This document shows positions 34,638 through 44,511 of a stretch of 64,000 nt of DNA, in pieces (position 1 is the stretch's first letter; every line of letters begins with the position of its first letter). The stretch comes from Pyrenopolyporus hunteri (taxonomy: Eukaryota; Ascomycota; Sordariomycetes; Xylariales; Hypoxylaceae), in the NCBI GenBank assembly GCA_902806595.1, contig CADCXC010000004.1, positions 1,054,001 to 1,118,000 on the forward strand, given 5' to 3'. The notes under the pieces are model-generated. The model saw nothing but the letters and a program-made list of their open reading frames with translations. It was not told the origin of the DNA and made no database searches. A program made the position numbers and the translations under genes.

Positions 34638-34651
34638 ATGTTATTAAGTAG
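34619..34651 (+). promoter_or_regulatory. overlapping upstream ORF before the radical SAM gene
   Basis: ATG at 34619 begins an 11-codon frame including its TAG at 34649-34651. It overlaps the main ATG at 34638 in a different frame and would lower its translation if the leader starts upstream. Confidence 0.45.
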
Positions 34652-35892
34652 CAGTAGCAGAATATGGGCCAGCGCTGGCCGAGGTCTCTCCCTTACCGCG
34701 AGACACACTCGGCTGTCGCGTCCTCGTCGGTCTCTCCATCTTGCACCACCCTTCTTATTAGATGACTACACACCCCGGTACCAGCTCCTCTCGGAGGCCG
34801 ATGCTGCTAAGAAGCGCGAGCTCGCGCACGCGCATCTCCGGAATTGTAACCTCTGCCCGCGGCTCTGCGGCGTCAACCGCTACGAGACGACGGGCATGTG
34901 CCTGATCGGAGATAAAGTCAAGGTCAACGTCATCGCGCCGCATTTTGGGGAGGGTGAGTGCGCCTGACTCTCATACACCCATCAAGACGAATCAAAGTAA
35001 CATAGATAATAGAGCCCTGCATACAAGGTCACAACGGTAGTGGCTCCGTCTTCTTCTCCGGATGTAATCTGCGGTGCACGTTTTGCCAAAACTACGATAT
35101 CGCCCATCGAAGGAATGGGTTCGACCTAACGCCCGAAGAATTGGCGCAATGGTATATCAAGTTGCAGGACGTTGGTCACGTCCATAATATTAATCTAATC
35201 ACCCCTGAGCATGTGGTGCCGCAAGTGGCTCTATCCATCCTGCACGCTCGGGATCTGGGGCTGAAGCTCCCTATCATCTACAACACGTCCGCTTTTGACT
35301 CGCTCGCCTCTCTAGAGCTTATGGACGGTCTCATCGACATCTACCTCCCGGACTTCAAGGTATGGAACAAGGCTACGTCACAGCGCCTACTGAAGGCCGA
35401 GGATTACGCCTCTACCGCCGCTGAGAGCATCAAGGCTATGCACGCGCAGGTGGGCGACTTGTGCTTCACCGCCGACGGCATAGCGAAGAAAGGTGTGCTA
35501 GTTAGACACCTAGTTATGCCGGGAAAGGAGGCGGAGGGCGAGGAGATCATGAGGTTCCTAGCGAAGAATGTCTCGCGCGACATTTTTGTGAATATCATGG
35601 AGCAGTATAGACCAGATGCTTATGTCGGCAAGCCGAAGAGGGCGTCGAAGGACGATTCCGAGCAGGGAGACCAAGAGGAGGTCAGGTATGCGGACATCAA
35701 CCGCCCGGTCACCCAGGAGGAGGTTTCTATCGTACGAAAAGCCGCTGAGGCCGCGGGCCTGGTAAGTGTGATCTGAGAAGCCTTTCGGAATACGTAAAAG
35801 ACTGGGTAAGTTTTGAGATTGGAAGCTAACTGACTTAAACTCTGTAGTGGCGTTTCTGCGATCCACCAAGACATGACGGTTTCGCTATATGA
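34638..35892 (+). CDS. radical SAM protein, PflX / pyruvate-formate-lyase-activating-like
   Basis: Three exons: 34638-34953, 35013-35761, 35848-35892; 369 aa. The first 40 residues are Arg/Ser-rich without acids, like a mitochondrial presequence. Then come an upstream Cys cluster (CNLCPRLCGVNRYETTGMC) and GEEPCIQGHNGSGSVFFSG. The radical SAM cluster is Cys123, Cys127 and Cys130 (CNLRCTFC), followed by QNYDI, SFN-like and INLITPEHVVP strands, YLPDFKVW, and GVLVRHLVMPG. The last exon adds WRFCDPPRHDGFAI. This matches the COG1313 PflX group, related to activators of glycyl-radical enzymes but of unknown substrate. No glycyl-radical enzyme is found in this window. Confidence 0.88.
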
Positions 35893-36599
35893 TATCTTCG
35901 CCTGGGAATTTTGTTATCCGTACCGCAATCTCGTGGATTGTTACCACGTATATCTACAATTACTCAAGGTTTACCTTAGATATCGCGCCAACACGAGGGA
36001 AGATCTCCTTGTTATGTAACCCAAGTAGTGACGTCTAGAATAAGTACCTAATAAAAGTGTAGTAAATGAAAAGCCCCTTTGGATAATGTTGAAATAGCTT
36101 GGAAGCGAAATCGCCGTGTTCCGGAATGCACTGCACTCATTCTAGACTTATCCCCTATTGTCCGTGTGAATCAGTTTGAATAGAGCGGAGTCTCACTTAC
36201 ACTGAGTTCGGAGTATATTAAGAATAGTAAGTAACCCCTGAGTTCTCCTCTTGAGGACCTTTTGTTGATATTAACATCGACTACTGAGCACTGAAGGAAC
36301 TCCAGCTACCTAGTTCCACAACTTATCTTCATTCCTTATTTTCTCTCTAGAAATTCCAGCTACTACTAGAACCATAATTTGCCTTGCGCCGACATAGTTG
36401 ACGTAAAACCGGAACACCCTAGACAATTGTCTCTTCATAACCCTATCCAGGTACTTGTTATACCTTTGTCCTGTTTAACTACCATCTAACCTAAGCTAAA
36501 AAGATATATAAACATAGACAATCTAGTTTCCACATAAGTATAAGGCCTAGAAGAGGCTTATACCATACGCCATACGCCCGCGGTGGCCGTAGTCTCATC
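35893..36599. other. intergenic
   Basis: AT-rich trailer of the radical SAM gene and promoter of the next gene. No feature recognised. Confidence 0.5.
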
Positions 36600-37472
36600 A
36601 TGCCAGGCAACCCGCGAGACGTACAATCGCGGCGTCATAATGGATCCTCCCATCGTATGTCGGGACCACAATCGAGCCATTATCCAAGAGGAACAGAAGA
36701 GACACACACGCCTCAAGTCCGCAGCGACCCTTGGCAATCCGTCAGCGCACTTCAACTGGGACTGAAACCGCGCTCGTTCGATAAGCTGCATAGCGAGCGC
36801 GTGTACCTCCTTGAGATGCTCAACCAGCATAACGGCCGGGCTACCGAACTATTTAGACTGGTGCCAGTCATCGACGAGAAGATCCGCCAGGCCCAGAATT
36901 CGGACGACCATCGACGGGCGAAGAAGCACCGCGGCTGGCTGAGAAACCGCATTGTGGAGACGGTCGAGGAGGAAAAGAAGATATTGGCACGGCTGAGCGA
37001 ACTGCATGTGGAGATCCAGTGCCGCGAGCGATGGTGCCAGGTCGAGAGGGAGAGGGAGTCGAGGGGCCACGCACAGGAGCAGCAGCATAATACTGATTAC
37101 GCAGATTGGCATTTACCGCTGTTGCCGTGGTATCCTCCGCCATATCCCCCGGTTGTGATCTACTACCCTTACTATCCAACCTACGGCCATGCAGACACCC
37201 CTTTCGCTCAGGGGACTTATCCTGAGCATAATTGGGATTTTCAACCTCACTTGCACGCCCAAGGTAGCTTTGAATATAGCGATGGGCTAGATATACCAGA
37301 GAAGGACGGTGTACCTATTGATAATGGATATGGCGATGCGCCTCGCAACACTTTGGATCCTCCCGAGCGTACACCGATACTAAGACCCCAGAAGCGGAGG
37401 AGCATGCCCTCGCTGAGCTCTGCGCTGACTGGGCATGATAAAGAAAATAGAGAGAGCTTTGTAATTTTTTAG
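36600..37472 (+). CDS. uncharacterised protein with charged helical segment and Pro/Tyr-rich region
   Basis: Single exon, 290 aa; I recognise no family. Residues about 58-160 are highly charged with heptad-like hydrophobics (FDKLHSERVYLLEML, then ETVEEEKKILARL), which suggests a coiled coil. Residues about 178-205 are rich in Pro and Tyr (WYPPPYPPVVIYYPYY). The tail has a PILRPQKRRSMPSLSSAL stretch that could be a phosphorylated basic motif. There is no signal peptide. The start is the first ATG in the frame and could lie later. A real gene is likely because the frame is long and no competing frame is better, but no function is offered. Confidence 0.6.
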   Translation: MPGNPRDVQSRRHNGSSHRMSGPQSSHYPRGTEETHTPQVRSDPWQSVSALQLGLKPRSFDKLHSERVYLLEMLNQHNGRATELFRLVPVIDEKIRQAQNSDDHRRAKKHRGWLRNRIVETVEEEKKILARLSELHVEIQCRERWCQVERERESRGHAQEQQHNTDYADWHLPLLPWYPPPYPPVVIYYPYYPTYGHADTPFAQGTYPEHNWDFQPHLHAQGSFEYSDGLDIPEKDGVPIDNGYGDAPRNTLDPPERTPILRPQKRRSMPSLSSALTGHDKENRESFVIF

Positions 37473-37682
37473 GCTATTGCTGCGCTTTCTTGAGAAGGAT
37501 GAGGATGGACGAAAGGAGGCAATTTTTAGGCAAGGGAGACCATGGGTTTTTGATTAGAGTGTTCATGATAAAAATCTACTTCTTTTCCGTCTTAGTAGCA
37601 AGACAATTATTTGACCAATACCTTCCCATCGTGTCCTCCTACGGCAATGAAAGCCGAGCTCGGAATCACCTAGACTAGCGCC

Positions 37683-38471
37683 TCACGCAAATTCGCCAAA
37701 CTTGCCGTCATCGAACCCCAGATCCTGCGCGGACAACCGTTTCGATCGTACGCTATTCGCGCTCGGCGGCGGCGGCGGAGGCAGCGAGAACGACGTATTA
37801 CCATCGCCACTACTCGAAGGCGGCGGCTCGGGCTTGCGCCTGCCGAATCTGCCGGGTAGGTTAATCGTGATGGTCTCGCCCTCCTTCAGACTGAGATCTC
37901 TCGCGGCATCCTTGCGCTCGGCGCCGCCGCCGCCGCCCTGCTTCTTCCCCGCCGGACCCCCTGCCCCGGCCCCACCACTACCGCTACCGGCGGCGGCGGC
38001 CCAACCTAACGTCTTCTGGGCCTCCTGCAGCGCGACGCCGAAGTCGAAGGCGTCGCTGCGCTCCTCGAAGCCGATCCCCAGCGTCGCCTTGCGCCCGGCC
38101 TCGTCCCGCACGCGCAGCGCGAAGAAGCGCGAGCTGTCGGAGACGGGCTCGACGGCGGCGGGCGCGGCGTACGGCGCGGCGGCGAACAGCTGGCCCGTCC
38201 GGGCGTCCTCGAGGACCACGTCGGCCTTGACCTGCTCGCGCTCGTCGGTGCTGTCGCTGTCGGGGACGGGGATGGCGGTTTCGATGACGCGCAGCCGCGC
38301 GGTGAAGATCTGCCGGTCGCTCCCCTCGGCCGTCCAGCTCGCCGCCACGTGGCCCTTGCCCGGCGTCATGGGCGGGATGTTGTACACGTGCACGGGGCTG
38401 GCTACGAAGAGCACGCGCTGGATGGCGTCGGGCGGGAGCGGGCGCCCGGTTGCCGGGTCGATGGTCTCCAT
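37683..38471 (-). CDS. NECAP-like adaptin-ear-binding coat-associated protein
   Basis: Single exon, 262 aa. NECAP proteins bind AP-2 and help clathrin-coated vesicle formation. The N-terminal PHear/DUF1681 domain (about residues 15-165) is plain: IQRVLFVASPVHVYNIPP, GHVAASWTA, FTARLRVIE, VVLEDARTGQLFAAAPY, SSRFFALRVRDE, KATLGIGFEERSDAFDFGVALQ. The rest is Gly/Ala-rich, then KEGETITINLP and a Pro-rich tail. The tail lacks an obvious WxxF motif, although FGEFA closes the protein. It is convergent with the unknown gene upstream, 210 bases apart. Confidence 0.93.
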   Translation of the reverse strand: METIDPATGRPLPPDAIQRVLFVASPVHVYNIPPMTPGKGHVAASWTAEGSDRQIFTARLRVIETAIPVPDSDSTDEREQVKADVVLEDARTGQLFAAAPYAAPAAVEPVSDSSRFFALRVRDEAGRKATLGIGFEERSDAFDFGVALQEAQKTLGWAAAAGSGSGGAGAGGPAGKKQGGGGGAERKDAARDLSLKEGETITINLPGRFGRRKPEPPPSSSGDGNTSFSLPPPPPPSANSVRSKRLSAQDLGFDDGKFGEFA

Positions 38472-39116
38472 GCTTGCTTCTCTTCCCGACTTATTTTATT
38501 TTATTCGGATGATGATTTTGGTTGGAGAGGGATCTCTCTCCCTTCGAGTGGTACCTAAGGAGAGGGGGAGAAAGAGAGCAAGTTTATGAAATAGAACATA
38601 CGCAAGATGCCCTTTGCCTGGCTTCGAATGTTAAGAGAAGACTTGAAGGTCGATAGTTCTATGCCCGTATATTACTGTGCTGCCTTGTATGCGATGTACC
38701 TCACTTAGGTATCTATACCAGGTATAAGTGCAGCTGGAACGGGGCTCAGCAGCGGAGCTTTAGACCCCTGAGCCCTTAGGGAGTGCTGCCTGCCCCTATT
38801 TGGTAGCTTCCCCTCATGAGCTGCAGGCGGGCTGCATGTCGTATGTAAGCCCTGTGGGAACTTGCGCTACCCGTACTGTAGGGGCACCTAGGACCGGGTA
38901 CGTACCCGGGAGAGATTTATGTACCTAGGTACATACAACAAGCGGGTATGTACCCATTGACGAAACGGAGCTAATCGATAAGAGAGAATGGGGGGGTACC
39001 TCTTAAAAAGACTCCGACGATTTACCGACTTCAATGCGCTTTATCGAAAAATCCTCAGCGCCGATGCTGGCAAGCTACGTAGTTACCGAACCGTTCCGCT
39101 CAAGGTCTACATCAGC
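38472..39116. promoter_or_regulatory. divergent promoter region, NECAP and MRP51
   Basis: About 640 bases between opposite starts. Contains GTACCTAGGTACATAC-type palindromic words around 38920-38936. The MRP51 frame is open upstream to an ATG at 38988. Confidence 0.45.
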
Positions 39117-40571
39117 ATGGCAGCATTGAGCTCCTCTGCGGGCTCAGAGCTCTGCACCGTCGCTAGCCGGAGCGTTTCTCCTGGGGCGGCGCTCTTGAGA
39201 TCGTCCCGGATGTTCTCAATTCCTAACCCGATACCTCCTCCTCCCGGCGATTATTCTGCCGCGACTAGACATTACTCCCCTACTGCTACGGCTAACTACC
39301 CGACTCGCCTCACCGTGACGACGACTACCGCCTCTCGAATCAATGGCGACTGGGGTTTTAAACGGCCATTACCTCTGAAGACTACAGCAAACACCACGTA
39401 TCCCCTGGTCCGGGTGAAGCAGGTCGATTCTACCGAACAGGTCACGGACTACCAGTCCGCCTCGGACCACACCCTCACGTTGCGAAAGTTTCAGGAGCTC
39501 AACTTGCCGCTTACCGTGCCCGCATCAAGCAACACCGCCGAGGCGTTCCTGCAGGCCAAACACCCCAAGTCGGTCTTCGAAGAGAACGGCGACGTCACCG
39601 CGTTGAACGAGGAAGAGAAGGCGAGACTGGCGAACCAGAGGTGGAAGTTCACGGGGCCATGGCTTGCCGGTATGACCGATGGCGCTTTTAAGAGGTACCT
39701 TGAGAAGAAGGTGCGAAATAGGCGCCCAGAATTCCGTACATTTTTGAAGAAGACCCTCGCGGCCGAGATGACGGCGGATCGAGCGCGTGCGGTTCTAGCG
39801 GCTGGCCAGACGGTATCATCACCGGTGTCCGTCGACGAGATCACGGAGGATCAATTTATGGACTATCTGAAAAAACTAAGAGAAGACCGCCTCGAACTGT
39901 ACAACCTCGTTAGCCAGTTCTTGGACCTCGCCCCAGTAGGACCGGGCGCCGACATGGACCTCATGGGGTATGTGCCGATGAAACCTCATATCCTGAACCG
40001 CGGCAGCCCATACGGAGCGAACGGACCTCCCATAACGCACCCCTCGGGCGGCCTTTCTTATTTGCGTACCCGAAACTTCCAGGAGAACCATCCGCTTTAC
40101 GGTCCACAGCTACACCACGCCGCCGTCGAGGCTAGGGTTCTGAAGCCTACGAACTTCGCCACGGGCTCTACCAGACCTACCATCGGTGTTGCCGGATTTG
40201 TTGGCAACACGCCGGAGGGTGACACGGTGTTTAACACAGCCAATTCGAGGCTTTCGTCGAGAAACAGGAAGCTCCTTACCGAGCTAGACCTCGAAAAGCC
40301 TGGTGGGGCCAAGATTTACGTGTCGCCTAGCGCGGCCACGATCGACTCCTCTGGAAGGGTCCGCATCAACATAGGGGAGGCTAGCCATGAGGATGAGCTG
40401 GTGCAGAGGGAATTGGTAGGAGAGGGCGCCGTGTTCGAGGAGCTGGCGAAGGTCAGGCAGAAGCCCAAAATACCCTTAAATCCAAACACACCGAGCAGCA
40501 GCTTCGGTACGTGGGGGGGCAACCGGATCATTGGCAGCGCAACTAGCTACGGCCTTAATCGCACCCCCTAG
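39117..40571 (+). CDS. MRP51: mitochondrial small-subunit ribosomal protein MRP51
   Basis: Single exon. I take the ATG at 39117 (MAALSSSAGS), 484 aa, because the typical start region SPGAALLRSSRMFSIPNPIPPPP follows shortly. The frame is also open to an ATG at 38988, 43 codons earlier, whose extra residues do not resemble the family. Mrp51 is a component of the fungal mitoribosome small subunit needed for translation initiation of mitochondrial mRNAs. Recognisable blocks are INGDWGFKRPLPLKTT, YQSASDHTLTLRKFQEL, RWKFTGPWLAGM, HPSGGLSYLRT, HPLYGPQ and GVAGFV. The C-terminal part is Ser/Asn-rich. Confidence 0.9.
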   Translation: MAALSSSAGSELCTVASRSVSPGAALLRSSRMFSIPNPIPPPPGDYSAATRHYSPTATANYPTRLTVTTTTASRINGDWGFKRPLPLKTTANTTYPLVRVKQVDSTEQVTDYQSASDHTLTLRKFQELNLPLTVPASSNTAEAFLQAKHPKSVFEENGDVTALNEEEKARLANQRWKFTGPWLAGMTDGAFKRYLEKKVRNRRPEFRTFLKKTLAAEMTADRARAVLAAGQTVSSPVSVDEITEDQFMDYLKKLREDRLELYNLVSQFLDLAPVGPGADMDLMGYVPMKPHILNRGSPYGANGPPITHPSGGLSYLRTRNFQENHPLYGPQLHHAAVEARVLKPTNFATGSTRPTIGVAGFVGNTPEGDTVFNTANSRLSSRNRKLLTELDLEKPGGAKIYVSPSAATIDSSGRVRINIGEASHEDELVQRELVGEGAVFEELAKVRQKPKIPLNPNTPSSSFGTWGGNRIIGSATSYGLNRTP

Positions 40572-41131
40572 AGGCGAGAAGCTATAGGAATTGGCGCTCG
40601 TCTAGTTACCGGTCCTTGAGGCGGGATAGGGTGATGGCCGGCATCGTCATGTAACATATGATCTCTGTACATACCAGATAGGGGCGTCCCATATACATTG
40701 GCCTTGGTAGTAGAGGAGCTATAGTGAATCAACACCTAAATTCAAGTATCGTGTCTACCTCCTTTATCACTTTTATATGTACCTGGTAATTAAATTATTG
40801 GATGCTACCAACTGGTTACAATTGTACCTAATGAATCCGCCAGTTGGCTGACGGTTTTATCGGGAACGGGTGCACGGCCTAGGTACCTACCTGCTGCCTG
40901 GGTAGGTACGTACCAACTCGCATTGTCGAAGCATTGATAAGACGGGACCCACTCAATTAGTCCAACTGGTCCTGCCCTACCCAGAGTTTTGCCGAATTTC
41001 CCCCCACACAGATTCTACACAACTCTCAATATTCTTTCTGGAGAACATTTTCAAGATTCAACTTCGACGACTTTCGGACTTCCTTCAACAACACACCCTA
41101 CCCTACTAACCCACAGTCAAATACCGCCAAA
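40572..41131. other. intergenic upstream of eS17
   Basis: Contains a TACCTA/TAGGTA cluster at 40880-40912. A TACTAAC followed by CCACAG (41104-41116) directly precedes the eS17 leader and could be the end of a leader intron. Confidence 0.5.
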
Positions 41132-41751
41132 ATGGGTCGCGTCCGCACGAAGACCGTGAAGAAGTCCGCCAAGGTCATCATTGAGCGATACTACCCCAAG
41201 CTCACTCTCGACTTCGAGACCAACAAGCGAGTCTGCGATGAGATCGCCATCATCGCCTCCAAGCGCCTGCGCAACAAGGTCAGCAGCCCTCTGCACGCGC
41301 TATAATACACGGTCGCGAATGCCGAATTGGAGAGCAACCGGGCTAACTCGGGTGTCATTGCAGATTGCCGGCTACACCACGCACTTGATGAAGCGTATCC
41401 AGCGAGGACCCGTCCGCGGTATCTCCTTCAAGCTGCAAGAAGAGGAGCGTGAGCGCAAGGATCAATACGTCCCCGAAGTCTCCGCCCTCGACTTCGTCCA
41501 GAACACCGAGGCCGGCCAGCTCGACATCGATGTCGAGACTAAGGACCTGCTGAAGCACCTTGGCGTACGTTTCCATCCCAGATTCCCAAAACTGATTATC
41601 TATCCGGGTTTACCCGGTCAATTGTTGGTTGGTTGATTTGCTTACGATAATTTATTTACAGTTCGACAACGTCCCCGTCAACGTCGTCCCTGTCACCCAA
41701 CAGCAGACTGCCGAGCGACCCCGAAGATTCGGCGACCGCGCCCCGCGATAA
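41132..41751 (+). CDS. RPS17: 40S ribosomal protein S17 (eS17)
   Basis: Three exons: 41132-41278, 41364-41564, 41662-41751; 145 aa. The start MGRVRTKTVKKSAKVIIE and the blocks YYPKLTLDF, KRLRNKIAGYTTHLMKR, GPVRGISFKLQEEERERKD and VPEVSA identify the cytosolic small-subunit protein. Both introns fall at phase 0. Codon use is strongly biased to C-ending codons, as expected of a highly expressed gene. Confidence 0.98.
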
Positions 41752-42236
41752 GCGCACAATGGACACGGAGCATTCAAAATGAGTGAAGGAGGGTTTATGG
41801 TTGATTTGGGCAACTGGCATCGGTCACGCAAACATGGCTTTACGGCGTCTCTACTACGGACGAGAGTAGGTACATTCTAGATCCGCAATTGACGAGATCT
41901 TCCCACACAAGGTGTCCCCGATTCCCCTAGAGTCTTCTCTGGGGATGACGGTTGATGGCCAATTTTAATCTCCCCCCGTTGATACGTGACTTGCCGTCCT
42001 TGATTCGGATTTACCATATCTAGGCACCCCTAACTGCTCCGATTCTCGTATGTTAGTAATCCGGCCGTAGGTATGAGATACGAGAAAATGGTAGTTACGC
42101 TACTGGTCGTAGAAATTGGTATTTCATGAGATCATTGTATTACCTTTACTGCCATTTTTCTTGTACCAAGGGTATCTCGAATGCTCCTAATCAGAACGCC
42201 GGAACTATGCTAGTAAAAAAGAAGTGTTCTGTACAA
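41752..42236. other. convergent 3' region, eS17 and RTR1
   Basis: Trailers of two convergent genes; nothing else recognised. Confidence 0.5.
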
Positions 42237-43223
42237 TCATTCAGCTGTTGGTTTTTCGGAGTCAACCTCTTCCACATTATCCCCTTTGTCCTCCTCATTC
42301 TTCGTTCCTGCCTCTCGGTTGAACTTCGTTTTGTAACCATCTAATACTAAATGGCTCTCGTTGTCCTTATCCAGTGAAGGTTCTTCGGCCGGCATCGTCA
42401 CCTTCTTCTCCCTGATCGTAAGCTTGACCTGCTTCGTAGACGGCCCCGCCCCAACATCGCCGCGCTCCAGCGCCAAATCCCTCGCGTCCTTCGCCGCCTT
42501 CTCCTCCACGCTCCGCAGCTCCAGCTCCCGCCGCCTAGCCGCGTCCTCGTCCTCCCTCCCCCTACTCGTCTGCTTAGGCTCGTCTAGCAGATCGATGCGG
42601 GAGGCGCGGTTCGCCATCGCCGCCGCGCGGCCGCCGCCCATGGTCAGCAGCTCGTTCAGCTGCACCTTGACGTACATGGCGCGCCGGGCGCACTCCCGCG
42701 AGCACCAGCGCTCCAGCTCGCGCCGCGGCACGATGCCGAAGTCGGCCCGCCCCCACCCCACCAGCTTGTACTCGCCCGCCCGGGGCCCCAGCCGCGTCCG
42801 CGGCTCGGGGCACAGCGCGTACCCGCACTTGTTCAGCGTGTTGCGCTCCTCGATCAGGTCCTCGTAGTCGCTCGGCTGGAACAGCCGGACCAGCGACCGG
42901 AAGGCGGAGGCGTCGGCGGGCGAGGGGTTGGAGGCGTCGTGGGTGATGGAGGGGTTGGCGGTGGTGTGGGCGAGCGGGAATTTGGAGAGCGCGATGAGGT
43001 TCTCGTGGATCTCGTCTTCGAGGGCTTGCTGCTGCTGGATTAGGCGCGCTTGCTGGATGGCGGTGTCGCGTAGGCTGGGTTTGGCGGCGGCGGGCTTGTG
43101 CTCTTCGATCGGGAGGGGGGTGATGGGAGCTCCGGGAAGCGCATCTGCGGTGGTTGAGGTGGCGGAGGGTTTCTTGAGGATGCCCTTGGGCTTCTTGGGC
43201 GCCGAGGATGATGTCGAGGACAT
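42237..43223 (-). CDS. RTR1: Rtr1/RPAP2 RNA polymerase II CTD phosphatase homologue
   Basis: Single exon, 328 aa. Rtr1/RPAP2 removes Ser5 phosphates from the RNA polymerase II tail and helps import of the polymerase. The zinc-binding core is visible: Cys133 and Cys138 in NKCGYALCP, Cys174 and Cys178 in RWCSRECARRAMYVKVQL. Upstream is an alpha-helical Gln-rich stretch, and QPSDYEDLIEERN leads into the core. The N-terminal GILKKPS segment is common in fungal members. The C-terminal third is charged and variable. Confidence 0.92.
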   Translation of the reverse strand: MSSTSSSAPKKPKGILKKPSATSTTADALPGAPITPLPIEEHKPAAAKPSLRDTAIQQARLIQQQQALEDEIHENLIALSKFPLAHTTANPSITHDASNPSPADASAFRSLVRLFQPSDYEDLIEERNTLNKCGYALCPEPRTRLGPRAGEYKLVGWGRADFGIVPRRELERWCSRECARRAMYVKVQLNELLTMGGGRAAAMANRASRIDLLDEPKQTSRGREDEDAARRRELELRSVEEKAAKDARDLALERGDVGAGPSTKQVKLTIREKKVTMPAEEPSLDKDNESHLVLDGYKTKFNREAGTKNEEDKGDNVEEVDSEKPTAE

Positions 43224-44511
43224 TATGCTGGCTTTTTAGATATGATGTAGCTTGGTTTGTGTGTCTGCAGTATTTCGACTGATATCAGATTAACTCCCCT
43301 GACTGGATACCTGGGTATGTAAAGGTAGAAAGAAAATGCTGAAAGTTCGAGATCGCGGCGTCACAGTACTGCGATTACGTAGCGGCACGGTAAAAAAAAG
43401 ATAGGTAACATTGGCTTTGTAAGATTGCAGGGTAAACAAAGGACAGTAACCCCGCACGGTGCGAGTTGTAACCTCTTCTTCCGAAATCAGATAATGCATG
43501 TGCCACAGTTAGCCACCCAAACTTTACTATTAGGTACAATACAACAAAAAGCGTCGCCTTATGTATTGAAAAGCAAGAGTGGGAAGGGAAAGTGGGAAAA
43601 AGGTGCATGTGTGGTATCGTCATTGGCCCGTGCGCCTGCCTGACATAGGGACCAAGGTGGACAGGGACATACGTTCGGAGCGGGCGTCAGAAGTTGCGAA
43701 AGTGCGAAGGTTAAGTGCTGAAGCTAAGCCAAGCCGACGAAACCCTGCACACTGCATTGCATCCTTTCCTTCACCTTTGATTATCATCAGTGCGTTTTCC
43801 GACCCGTTACCATTTCAGCACCTCTTTGCTTATGCGCTGGGCGTGCCCGTTGAATTGAATTTAGTCTCCCGAGCACGTCAACCGCCCGTCCAAACCCTTC
43901 GAACCCTTAATTAACCCTTAACCCGTACTGCTACTATGGTACCTGTATTTAACTGAGCTTTGCCCGTTAAAACCAAGCCAAACAAAACAAAACAAAACAA
44001 GACGAGCTCGGCTCATCGTGGAATAAACAAGCTCCTTACGACTTATGCAACCCGACTCCCAACCTAAAGCGCAAACCTCGGTCAAGCCAGCCAAGCTTGG
44101 CCCTACGGTGGGTTACATCCTCATCTATTGCAAAAATCAACATAGGGTACAAGTTCATGCGCTGACGTCGACCTGCCCCAGCCGCTAGCTGTGACAGGCT
44201 GCCCGTGAATAACTCAGCCTCATGAGTTTCCCCCTCTACACAATTTGACCGATTGTAATACATATTATTTTTTCCTTTTTGTCTTTTGATTGTTCAACCC
44301 ACCCGAAGATAGATCCCCATTCTGTCTCCGCCGGTTGAAAGGAAGAAGGCTATCCAACTCTGCAAATCACACTGTCGCGGCCTGTGCCATTTCGCTCGCT
44401 GCCTACGACCCCGCCAATTGCACAACCCAGTTTCCCCCAAGTCCCCGAGTTCCAGAGTTCCAGAGTTCCACTAGGCAGCATCGCGACGCTTGACACACCC
44501 CATCCATCACC
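43224..44511. promoter_or_regulatory. divergent promoter region, RTR1 and BBC1
   Basis: About 1.3 kb between opposite starts. Includes an (AACAA)n repeat at 43981-44001 and repeated GTTCCAGA words at 44450-44468. Short frames show no domain. Confidence 0.5.
43981..44001. repeat. (AACAA)4 repeat
   Basis: Four perfect pentamers in the BBC1 upstream region. Confidence 0.85.

Noticed and set aside
37702..38589. 295-codon plus-strand frame opposite NECAP
   Set aside because: NECAP on the minus strand has all the domain evidence; the plus frame is its shadow.
43900..43925. TTAACCCTTAACCC as telomere-like repeat
   Set aside because: Only two imperfect units inside ordinary intergenic DNA.
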